Assembly (NCBI GenBank): GCA_016872875.1
Contig: VGYW01000551.1
Location: 1 to 5,033 of the forward strand
Length of the DNA stretch: 5,033 bases
Reading direction: 5' to 3'
DNA from: Planctomycetota bacterium
GTDB taxonomy: Bacteria; Planctomycetota; PUPC01; DSUN01
Part shown: positions 1-5,033 of the stretch, piece after piece
How positions within the stretch are numbered: position 1 is the first letter of the stretch
How the letters are laid out: every line of letters begins with the position of its first letter
Translations under genes and position numbers: made by a program
Notes under the pieces: generated by a model
The model's input: only the letters and a program-made list of their open reading frames with translations
Told to the model about the DNA's origin: nothing
Databases searched by the model: none

Positions 1-77
1 TCTCCCCGAGGGAGAGGGGAAGAGGTGTGAGGGCGCTCTGCTCCCTCTCCCTTGGGGAGAGGGTGGGGGTGAGGGTG
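1..77. repeat. Two copies of a GC-rich hairpin repeat (CCCTCTCCC family)
   Basis: Copy two (41-77) has perfect 9-bp arms, CCCTCTCCC at 43-51 and GGGAGAGGG at 55-63, around a TTG loop. A G-rich tail with GTGAGGG follows. Copy one (1-35) shows TCTCCC (1-6) pairing with GGGAGA (10-15) around CGA, and its left arm is probably cut by the window edge; its tail also contains GTGAGGG. Dispersed elements of this type are common in many GC-rich bacterial genomes. Here both copies lie inside the open reading frame of the leftward kinase. They could also act as a transcript 3' hairpin, but no T-tract is visible to support a rho-independent terminator. Confidence 0.8.
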
Positions 78-941
78 CTTGCGCGCCGCCGTGCGTAGGT
101 GCACTTTGCCGGCCAGGGCGTCGCGGATTTCGGCGAGGAGGGCCGTGGGGTTGGCCGGGCGATCCTCGCGGTCCTTCGCCATCATGCGCTGAATCAGGTC
201 GTCGGTGGCGCGGGAGACTTCGGGGTGCTTGTCGCGGGCAGACGGGACGGGGTCGGCGAGGTGCCTCGCCATGATGGCGCCGGCGTTCGGGCCGGTGTAG
301 GCCTGCTCGCCCGTGACCATGTGGTAGAGGGTCGCGCCGAGGGCGTAGATGTCGGCCCGCGTGTCAACGTCGGCCTGGGCGCGGACCTGCTCGGGGGCCA
401 TGTAGTAGGGGGTGCCGAGGGCGGTGCCCTCGATGGTCATCGTGTCGGGCTTCTCGGTGGAGCGGGCCAGGCCCAGGTCGGCCAGCTTCACCGCCCCGTC
501 GCGCGCGACCATGATGTTGTCGGGCTTGATGTCGCGGTGGATGATGCCGTGCTTGGCCGCGTGCTCGAGGCCGCGGGCGACGGCGCCCACGATGTTCAGG
601 GCCGACTTCTCGTCCAGGCGGCCCTTCGACTTGATCATCTCCTTCACCGTCGTGCCGTCCACGAACTCCATGGCGAAGTAGTAGTTGCCGTCGGCGACGC
701 CGACGTCAATGCCCTGGACGATGTTTGGGTGGTTGAGCTTTGCGGCGGAGCGCGCCTCGCGGAGGAAGCGCTGGACGAATGCCTCGTTCTTCGCCAGGTG
801 GGGCGGGAGGACCTTCAGGGCCACGACGCGGTCCATCGAGACCTGTCGCGCCTTGAAGACGACTCCCATGCCGCCCTTGCCGAGGGTGGCGAGGAGTTCG
901 AAGCCGCCGATACTTGAAGGCTGCGGACCGCTCTCTGGCAC
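1..941 (-). CDS. Hanks-type serine/threonine protein kinase, partial (3' end outside window)
   Basis: Predicted to transfer ATP phosphate to Ser/Thr of unknown substrates. Reading leftwards from 941, 313 codons are open with no stop. Visible kinase motifs: Gly-rich loop GKGGMGVVF (residues 21-29), VALK with ATP-binding Lys43, helix-C REARSAAKL with Glu62, catalytic HRDIKPDN (135-142, Asp137), DLG in place of DFG (155-157), and GTPYYMAPEQ (176-185). All key residues are present, so an active kinase is expected. GTG at 941-939 is chosen because AGGAGG lies 7 nt upstream, the kinase fold begins about 11 residues in, and the predicted transcript start lies near 1014. There is no N-terminal extension and no membrane segment within the window. 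From about residue 289 the frame is encoded by a dispersed hairpin repeat (HPHPHPLPKGEG), so the true C-terminus may be repeat-derived or a linker to more protein beyond the edge. It is a close paralogue of the kinase starting at 2963. Confidence 0.95.
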   Translation of the reverse strand, partial: MPESGPQPSSIGGFELLATLGKGGMGVVFKARQVSMDRVVALKVLPPHLAKNEAFVQRFLREARSAAKLNHPNIVQGIDVGVADGNYYFAMEFVDGTTVKEMIKSKGRLDEKSALNIVGAVARGLEHAAKHGIIHRDIKPDNIMVARDGAVKLADLGLARSTEKPDTMTIEGTALGTPYYMAPEQVRAQADVDTRADIYALGATLYHMVTGEQAYTGPNAGAIMARHLADPVPSARDKHPEVSRATDDLIQRMMAKDREDRPANPTALLAEIRDALAGKVHLRTAARKHPHPHPLPKGEGAERPHTSSPLPRG

Positions 942-948
942 GTCGCGC

Positions 949-954
949 CCTCCT
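949..954 (-). promoter_or_regulatory. Shine-Dalgarno site of the leftward kinase
   Basis: AGGAGG on the minus strand, followed by 7 nt and then the GTG at 941-939. This is near-consensus strength and spacing, and it decides the non-ATG start. It sits only 2 nt downstream of the edge of the long inverted repeat at 957-1013, so folding of the leader could affect its accessibility. Confidence 0.8.
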
Positions 955-956
955 GG

Positions 957-1013
957 GTTCGTAGTGCGGGCTTCAGCCCGTAGGGAATACGGCCTGAAGG
1001 CCGCACTACGAAC
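957..1013. repeat. Nested inverted repeat (REP-like), predicted 5' leader hairpin
   Basis: Two 26-nt arms (957-982 and 988-1013) flank a 5-nt loop GGGAA, and 24 of 26 positions are complementary. Each arm also contains its own small hairpin: CGGGC-TTCA-GCCCG in the left arm and CGGCC-TGAA-GGCCG in the right. The two mismatches between the long arms are exactly the paired positions of these small hairpins, swapped G/C for C/G, so each small hairpin stays perfect. The GTAGTGCGG-type sequence resembles dispersed REP/BIME-like elements of GC-rich genomes. Given the predicted leftward promoter, nearly the whole element would be transcribed as the 5' untranslated leader of the kinase mRNA. Confidence 0.85.
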
Positions 1014-1020
1014 ACCCGCC

Positions 1021-1048
1021 ATTATGCACGGGCGGGGGCGGGAGTCAA
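1021..1048 (-). promoter_or_regulatory. Predicted sigma70-type promoter for the leftward kinase
   Basis: On the minus strand, TTGACT (1048-1043, 5/6 to consensus), a 16-nt spacer and CATAAT (1026-1021, 5/6 to consensus). Transcription would start near 1014, at the outer edge of the inverted repeat, giving a leader of about 70 nt before the GTG at 941. The spacer is entirely C/G-rich. The call rests on pattern matching only, but both boxes and their position relative to the gene are good. Confidence 0.6.
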
Positions 1049-1063
1049 GGGGGGGGAAGGGAT

Positions 1064-1103
1064 GATCCGACGGATCCGCCCGATCCGACGGATCGGACGG
1101 ATC
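1064..1103. repeat. 9-bp tandem repeat (GATCCGACG unit), about 4.4 copies
   Basis: Successive units are GATCCGACG (1064), GATCCGCCC (1073), GATCCGACG (1082), GATCGGACG (1091) and a final GATC (1100). This gives five GATC tetranucleotides spaced exactly 9 bp apart. GATCCG-A-CGGATC is itself a near-palindrome occurring at 1064-1076 and 1082-1094. The block lies between the -35 boxes of two predicted divergent promoters. It may be a neutral dispersed repeat or a binding site for a regulator; the sequence alone does not decide. If translated, it would give an Ile-Arg-Arg type peptide that has no place in an SppA protein. Confidence 0.85.
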
Positions 1104-1112
1104 ACTCCGCTG

Positions 1113-1141
1113 TTGAATTGCCCCACCCTTTTGGGTATAGT
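1113..1141 (+). promoter_or_regulatory. Predicted sigma70-type promoter for sppA and the downstream kinase
   Basis: TTGAAT (1113-1118, 4/6), a 17-nt spacer and TATAGT (1136-1141, 5/6). The expected start of transcription is near 1148, leaving about 46 nt of leader before the ATG at 1194. This promoter lies inside the longest open frame, which begins at 1062, and so argues against that upstream start. It would drive the sppA-kinase operon. Confidence 0.6.
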
Positions 1142-1183
1142 TAGCGGATGCGTTGGCGAGCAGGGAGGGGCCGTGAGGCTGAA

Positions 1184-1192
1184 GGGGGAAGG
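1184..1192 (+). promoter_or_regulatory. Probable ribosome-binding region of sppA
   Basis: The purine run GGGGGAAGG sits just ahead of the ATG at 1194 and supports that start, although its core is not a perfect AGGAGG. A competing site, AGGGAGGGG at 1162-1170, precedes an in-frame GTG at 1173 and would add seven residues (VRLKGEG) to the signal peptide n-region. Both starts lie downstream of the predicted promoter; the ATG is preferred. Confidence 0.5.
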
Positions 1193-1193
1193 T

Positions 1194-2963
1194 ATGCGCG
1201 CCGCCTGGCGATGGCTGGTGTGGGGGAGCGTGTTGGCTGTGTGGGGCTTCGGGGCGCGCGCTGCGGGCGCGGAGGGCGCGAAAGGCCTCAAGGTCGTCGA
1301 GGTCGTGCTCCAGGGCGACATCGAGGAGCAGCGGGCGGTCGAGATGCCTTTCGGCCCAAAGGCCAACGTGCTCAGGGAGTACACGGCGTCGCTGCGCAAG
1401 GCGGCGAAGGATGACGAGGTGAAGGCCGTCCTGCTGCGGTTGAACCTGCCGTCGTTCGGCCTGGCGAAGCTCCAGGAGCTGCGCGACGCGCTCGACGCTG
1501 TGAAGGCGGCGAAGAAGAAAGTCTACTGCTACCTCGATGCGTGCATGAACGCGGATTACCTGCTGGCGTGCTCGGCGGACAGGATTTGCTCGCCGCCGGG
1601 CGGGATGGTGGGGCTGACCGGCCTGCGCGCGCAGGCGACATTTCTCAAGGGCCTCCTCGACTGGGCGGGGCTGAAGGCCGACCTCATCCACTTCGGAAAA
1701 CACAAGAGCGCAGGCGACCAGTTCACCCGCGACTCGATGTCGGAGGAGAATCGCAAGGTCCTCAACGAGCTGCTCGACGACCTCTACGGGCAGTTCGTGG
1801 CGGCCATTGCCAAGGGGCGCGGCCTCACCGAGGCAAAGGTGAGGGACGCGATAGACAACGGCCCCTACTGCGCGAAGGACGCGCGCGCCAGCCGCCTGGT
1901 TGACGACGTGCTGTATTTCGACGAGTTCCGAGCCGCGATTGAGAAGGAACTGGGCAGCAAGGTGTCCCTGGTGAAGGAATATCATCACCTGGGCCAGAAG
2001 GGGGCGGACCTCTCGGAGTTCAACATCTTCAGCCTGTTCGCGGCGCTCAAGCCGCGGCCGGACATACCTGAGACCGATCGCCCCAAGGTCGTCATCATCT
2101 ACCTCTCCGGCCTGATCATGATGGGCGAGAGCGCCTTCTCGTTCGGCGAGGGGGTGACGGCGAGCGAGATGGGGAAGCTCTTCGCCCAGGTGCGCGAGAA
2201 CCCCACGGTTCGGGCGGTGGTGCTGCGGGTGGACAGCCCGGGTGGCTCGGCGCTGGCCTCGGACCTCATCTGGCGCGAGGTGGAGCGGACGCGGAAGGCG
2301 GGGAAGCCGGTGGTGGCCTCGATGTCGGACGTGGCGGCCTCGGGCGGCTACTACGTGGCGATGGGCGCCGACGCCATCGTGGCACAGCCAGGCACCATCA
2401 CGGGCTCCATTGGGGTCATCGGCGGCAAGATCGTCTTCCGAGGGCTATACGACAAGATCGGCGTGACGAAGGAGGTCCTCACGCGGGGGAAGAACGCCGC
2501 GCTGTTCTCGGACTACACGCCCTTCTCGGACCACGAGCGCAAGCGGGTGGAGGCGCTGATGGGCGACATCTACGACGAGTTCGTGCGCAAGGCGGCCGTC
2601 GGCCGGAAAATGCCGCCGGAGAAGATGAAGGAGCTTGCGACCGGGCGCGTGTGGACGGGCCAGGGGGGGAAGGGGCTGGGCCTGGTGGACGCCCTCGGCG
2701 GCCTGAAGGAGGCATTCGACCTCGCGGCGGAGAAGGCCGGCATCAAGGATAAGGACCCGCAGCCGGTCATCCTGCCGAGGGAGAAGAACTTCCTGGAGAT
2801 GCTGCTGGGGCCCGGAGCCACCGGATTTCGGATTTCGGATTTCGGATTTCGGATTTCAATCAGCAATCAGAAATCAGCAATCAGCAATCTGTCGAGCGTG
2901 TTTAGCGTGTTGACCCGCGAGAACGTGTTGACCCTGATGCCCTACCTCGTAGAGGTTCGTTGA
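1194..2963 (+). CDS. sppA: Signal peptide peptidase SppA, 67K type (peptidase family S49)
   Basis: Envelope serine protease that degrades leftover signal peptides and membrane-associated fragments. It has 589 residues, close to the E. coli 67K enzyme. The N-terminus (1-26) is a signal peptide or anchor: MRAAWRWLVWGS, then a hydrophobic stretch ending ARAAGA. Tandem S49 domains span about 34-250 and 298-515. The catalytic Lys is Lys171 in HFGKHKSAG, matching the family's N-domain KSA motif. The nucleophile is Ser383 in AASGGYYVA, followed by the usual TITGSIGV segment; DSPGG is at 347-351. The 212-residue Lys-Ser spacing fits a two-domain enzyme. ATG 1194 is chosen over the frame's first ATG at 1062, because the extra 44 codons cover a tandem repeat and the predicted promoter; GTG 1173 is the main alternative. 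Residues about 545-565 are encoded by in-frame heptamer repeats absent from typical SppA, yet the protein ends in a plausible LMPYLVEVR. Its stop overlaps the next kinase start. Confidence 0.95.
   Translation: MRAAWRWLVWGSVLAVWGFGARAAGAEGAKGLKVVEVVLQGDIEEQRAVEMPFGPKANVLREYTASLRKAAKDDEVKAVLLRLNLPSFGLAKLQELRDALDAVKAAKKKVYCYLDACMNADYLLACSADRICSPPGGMVGLTGLRAQATFLKGLLDWAGLKADLIHFGKHKSAGDQFTRDSMSEENRKVLNELLDDLYGQFVAAIAKGRGLTEAKVRDAIDNGPYCAKDARASRLVDDVLYFDEFRAAIEKELGSKVSLVKEYHHLGQKGADLSEFNIFSLFAALKPRPDIPETDRPKVVIIYLSGLIMMGESAFSFGEGVTASEMGKLFAQVRENPTVRAVVLRVDSPGGSALASDLIWREVERTRKAGKPVVASMSDVAASGGYYVAMGADAIVAQPGTITGSIGVIGGKIVFRGLYDKIGVTKEVLTRGKNAALFSDYTPFSDHERKRVEALMGDIYDEFVRKAAVGRKMPPEKMKELATGRVWTGQGGKGLGLVDALGGLKEAFDLAAEKAGIKDKDPQPVILPREKNFLEMLLGPGATGFRISDFGFRISISNQKSAISNLSSVFSVLTRENVLTLMPYLVEVR
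2823..2889. repeat. Heptamer repeat block in frame inside sppA
   Basis: Five tandem GGATTTC units (2823-2857) are followed directly by AATCAGC, AATCAGA, AATCAGC, AATCAGC and a final AATC (2858-2889). Both halves have a 7-bp period. The block is AT-rich within a very GC-rich gene and encodes FRISDFGFRI and ISNQKSAISN. Similar ATTTCGG-type repeats are, from general knowledge, dispersed in genomes of Planctomycetota and related groups, mostly between genes. Seven is not a multiple of three, so gain or loss of one or two units would shift the sppA frame. Confidence 0.9.
2895..2934 (+). repeat. Degenerate 9-bp periodic segment in the sppA 3' end
   Basis: AGCGTGTTT (2895) and AGCGTGTTG (2904) are adjacent near-copies, and AACGTGTTG (2922) is a third, so CGTGTTGACCC occurs twice, 18 bp apart (2906-2916 and 2924-2934). 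In frame it encodes SVF-SVL-TRE-NVL. It directly follows the heptamer block and may be a second short repeat absorbed into the same linker. The pattern is short and could be chance. Confidence 0.45.
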
Positions 2964-5033
2964 TGGCCAAGTCGGACAAAGAGTTCGCGGTGATGGCCAT
3001 CTCGATGAAGTACCTGACCCAGGAGCAGGCTGAGGAGGGGCTGCGCCTGGTGGCCAAGGCGAGGCAGGTGGGGCTGGAGGAGACGCTCGCGGAGGTGCTC
3101 GTCAAGAAGGGCTACCTGAACCGCGCGCAGGAGGCCGCGGTGACCCAGGCCCTCAACCTGCCGCGCATCAGCCGCATCGGAAAATACCAGCTCATCGCGC
3201 GGGTGGGGCAGGGGGGGATGGGCACCGTCTACAAGGCGAAGCAGGAGAGTCTCGACAAGATCGTGGCGATCAAGGTGATGGCGCCGAGTCTGGCGCGGCA
3301 GAAGGACTTCGTGGAGCGGTTCATCCGCGAGGCCCAGGCCTCGGCAAAGCTCAACCACCCGAACGTCGTCCAGGCCATTGACGCGGGGGAGGCGGACGGC
3401 TACTACTACTTTGCGATGGAGTTCGTGGACGGCGAGAGCGTGATGAACATCCTGGAGCGGGACGGGAAGCTCTCGGAGCGGCGGGCGCTGGAGGTCACGG
3501 CCGCCCTTGCCGCCGCACTCGACCACGCGCACGAGCACGGAATAGTCCACCGCGACATCAAGCCCGCCAACATCTTCCTGACGAAGGACGGCACGCCGAA
3601 GCTGGGCGACCTGGGGCTTGCGAAGGAAATCCGCACCGACAAGAGCCTCACCCAGGCCGGCGCGCCCGTGGGCACCCCCTACTACATCTCGCCCGAGCAG
3701 GCCAAGGGGCTGGAGAGCATAGACGGGCGGGCCGACATCTATGCCGTCGGCGCGAGCCTCTACCGCATGGTCGCCGGCGACGTCCCCTACGAAGGCGCCA
3801 CAGGCGCCATCGTGATGACCAAGCACCTCAACGACCCGATCCCCGACCCGCGCAAGAAGACCCCCGGCCTCTCCGACGCCTGCGTGGCCATCATCCACCA
3901 TTGCATGCAGAAGCGGCGCGAGGACCGCTACCGCAACGCCAAGCAACTGAGGGAGGACGTGTTGCTCGCGCTCGCGGGCAAGCCGCTGAAGTACGCCATG
4001 AAGCCGCAACTGCGCGCGGCCCCCCTGGCCGAGCGGCTGGCCCAGCAGCAGGCCAAGGCCGCCGCAGCCAAGCAGAAGATGCTCATCGCCGGCGCCGCCG
4101 GCCTGGTGCTCATCCTGGCCATCGTGCTCGTCATTGTTCTCGCCACGCGAGGCAAGCAGCCCCCGCCCACGGTTGTTGTGCCACCCAGGTCAGTGACTGG
4201 ACAGCCGGTGGGGCCAAAGCTGCCCAAGGGTGTGCCGCTCAAGAGCTCCACAACCACGAAGACCGTTGCGAGGCCCGATGGGAACGCCGTCTTCGCCGAG
4301 CTGAAGGGCCTCCTCGCGCAATCGGAGGACCGCGCCAAGGTTGAGGAAGAGATCAGCAAGTTCGTCCTGGCCTACCCCGGCACGCCGGCCGCGGCCCAGG
4401 CCAAGACCTTCCTGGCCGACCTGAAGGCGCGGTGGAAGACGGAGGACGATTTCAAGGCGCTTGTGGAGGGGCACGTCAAGGCCCGCCGCTTCGCCGAGGC
4501 CAAGGCCGCACTGGACGCTCCGCCCTTCAAGGAGAAGACAGCGAAGGTCAAGGGCCTGTTGGACGATCTGGCGGGCAGCGTGGCGCGTGCCGTGTTGGAA
4601 CACGTGAGCGCGGAGGCCAGCAAGGGGGAGGAGCTCCTCCGCCAAGGCGATCTGGCGGCGGCAAAGGAGCTCTACGAGCGCCTCGCTAAGCTGGGCCTGC
4701 CCGAGGCCACGGAGGCCGCCACTGCCGCGCTGAAGAAGGTGGCCGAGCAGGCCGCCGCGCGCGACCGGCGCATGGCGGAGAGCGGCTTCGCAAACGCAAT
4801 CGTCCAGGCGGCGCCCCTCATCGCCGCGGGGAAGCTCCAAGAGGGCCGCGAGTTCTTCGACCCCGCGAAGGCCGGCGCGAACAAGGCCCTCGCCGACCTC
4901 TTGAAGGCCGGGCAGAGCGACGTTGACCGGCTGGTGGCGCTCTTCGATGAGGTGACAAAGGAGCTCTCCGAGCGCGCCGCCAACAAGGACCGAGCGCTCA
5001 TCATGCGGATTCGCAGAGCCGTCTCGAAAGTTG
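2963..5033 (+). CDS. Membrane-anchored serine/threonine protein kinase with exterior helical domain, partial
   Basis: Receptor-like Hanks kinase; 690 codons are open to the right edge. Residues 1-68 form a small helical domain with two similar halves (YLTQEQAEEGL and GYLNRAQEAAV), a layout seen ahead of kinases in Planctomycetota and reminiscent of GspE-type N-terminal domains. The kinase domain spans about 75-340: GQGGMGTVY (82-90), VAIK with Lys104, Glu123, HRDIKPAN (196-203, Asp198), DLG (216-218) and GTPYYISPEQ (237-246). A hydrophobic helix (373-394) after a Gln/Ala/Lys stretch and before RGK suggests a cytoplasmic kinase and exterior C-terminus. A Pro/Thr/Val/Lys linker follows (about 399-435), then Ala/Lys/Glu-rich helices with TPR-like features such as FVLAYPGTPAAAQAK and LLRQGDLAAAKELYERL. 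The start ATG overlaps the sppA stop (TGATG), with AGAGG at 2951-2955 as ribosome site, so the two genes are translationally coupled. Ligand and substrates are unknown. Confidence 0.95.
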   Translation, partial: MAKSDKEFAVMAISMKYLTQEQAEEGLRLVAKARQVGLEETLAEVLVKKGYLNRAQEAAVTQALNLPRISRIGKYQLIARVGQGGMGTVYKAKQESLDKIVAIKVMAPSLARQKDFVERFIREAQASAKLNHPNVVQAIDAGEADGYYYFAMEFVDGESVMNILERDGKLSERRALEVTAALAAALDHAHEHGIVHRDIKPANIFLTKDGTPKLGDLGLAKEIRTDKSLTQAGAPVGTPYYISPEQAKGLESIDGRADIYAVGASLYRMVAGDVPYEGATGAIVMTKHLNDPIPDPRKKTPGLSDACVAIIHHCMQKRREDRYRNAKQLREDVLLALAGKPLKYAMKPQLRAAPLAERLAQQQAKAAAAKQKMLIAGAAGLVLILAIVLVIVLATRGKQPPPTVVVPPRSVTGQPVGPKLPKGVPLKSSTTTKTVARPDGNAVFAELKGLLAQSEDRAKVEEEISKFVLAYPGTPAAAQAKTFLADLKARWKTEDDFKALVEGHVKARRFAEAKAALDAPPFKEKTAKVKGLLDDLAGSVARAVLEHVSAEASKGEELLRQGDLAAAKELYERLAKLGLPEATEAATAALKKVAEQAAARDRRMAESGFANAIVQAAPLIAAGKLQEGREFFDPAKAGANKALADLLKAGQSDVDRLVALFDEVTKELSERAANKDRALIMRIRRAVSKV

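Noticed and set aside
99..917. Long plus-strand open frame of 272 codons
   Set aside because: It is the antisense shadow of the leftward kinase, whose catalytic motifs are all in the minus strand. Its translation is Val/Gly/Asp/Arg-rich without a recognisable fold.
957..1013. Rho-independent terminator
   Set aside because: The stem is strong, but no T-tract follows on either strand, and it lies between two divergent gene starts, where no terminator is expected.
1062..1193. Upstream ATG extension of sppA by 44 codons
   Set aside because: It covers the 9-bp tandem repeat and the predicted promoter, would place an Arg/Ile-rich peptide before the signal peptide, and two better starts with ribosome sites lie downstream.
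1022..1399. Minus-strand open frame of 125 codons across the intergenic region and sppA start
   Set aside because: It crosses the divergent promoter region, reads the tandem repeat in reverse, has no good ribosome site, and is a Pro/Ser/Ala-rich shadow.
2823..2889. CRISPR-like array
   Set aside because: Units are 7 bp and directly adjacent with no spacers, so this is a simple tandem repeat.
3608..3616. DLG instead of DFG as a sign of pseudokinase
   Set aside because: Both kinases carry DLG, but the metal-binding Asp, catalytic HRD, Lys and Glu are intact, and Leu at this place is common in active bacterial kinases.
2942..4009. Long minus-strand open frame of 355 codons
   Set aside because: It is antisense to the membrane kinase, which has every kinase motif. 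Such mirror frames are common in GC-rich genes with strong third-position bias.

Overview
The window is GC-rich, compact bacterial DNA. It holds two Hanks-type serine/threonine protein kinases arranged around an SppA-type signal peptide peptidase. Planctomycetota, or a neighbouring PVC-like or deep-branching uncultured lineage, is the most likely source. The reasons are the closely related eukaryote-like kinases, the small helical domain in front of one kinase, a kinase-TM-helical-domain architecture, and four different families of short dispersed repeats, two of which run into coding sequence. This placement is an inference; no rRNA or marker gene is present.

Layout: (1) Positions 1-941, minus strand, hold a soluble-looking kinase. 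It starts at a GTG with a strong Shine-Dalgarno and is still open at the left window edge, where its frame reads through two copies of a CCCTCTCCC-type hairpin repeat. (2) Positions 942-1193 are a divergent regulatory region. It has a leftward promoter (1048-1021), a rightward promoter (1113-1141), a 9-bp tandem repeat between them, and a 57-bp inverted repeat that would fold as almost the whole 5' leader of the left kinase mRNA. (3) Positions 1194-2963, plus strand, hold a two-domain SppA (S49) protease with signal peptide and the Lys/Ser dyad. A 67-bp block of heptamer repeats lies in frame near its C-terminus. (4) From 2963 to beyond the right edge, plus strand, is a second kinase. Its ATG overlaps the sppA stop (TGATG), and it continues through a transmembrane helix into an Ala/Lys/Glu-rich helical exterior domain.

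The protease and the membrane kinase are almost certainly co-transcribed and translationally coupled. The left kinase is divergent, and its catalytic domain is about 58% identical to that of the second kinase over 122 gap-free residues (hand count), so the two are paralogues. A local envelope-signalling module is plausible: a membrane kinase with an exterior sensor, an envelope protease that clears signal peptides or membrane fragments, and a related cytosolic kinase. Nothing in the sequence proves that they act together. I see no RNA genes, insertion sequences, CRISPR arrays, attachment sites or convincing rho-independent terminators. Both kinases are cut by the window edges.
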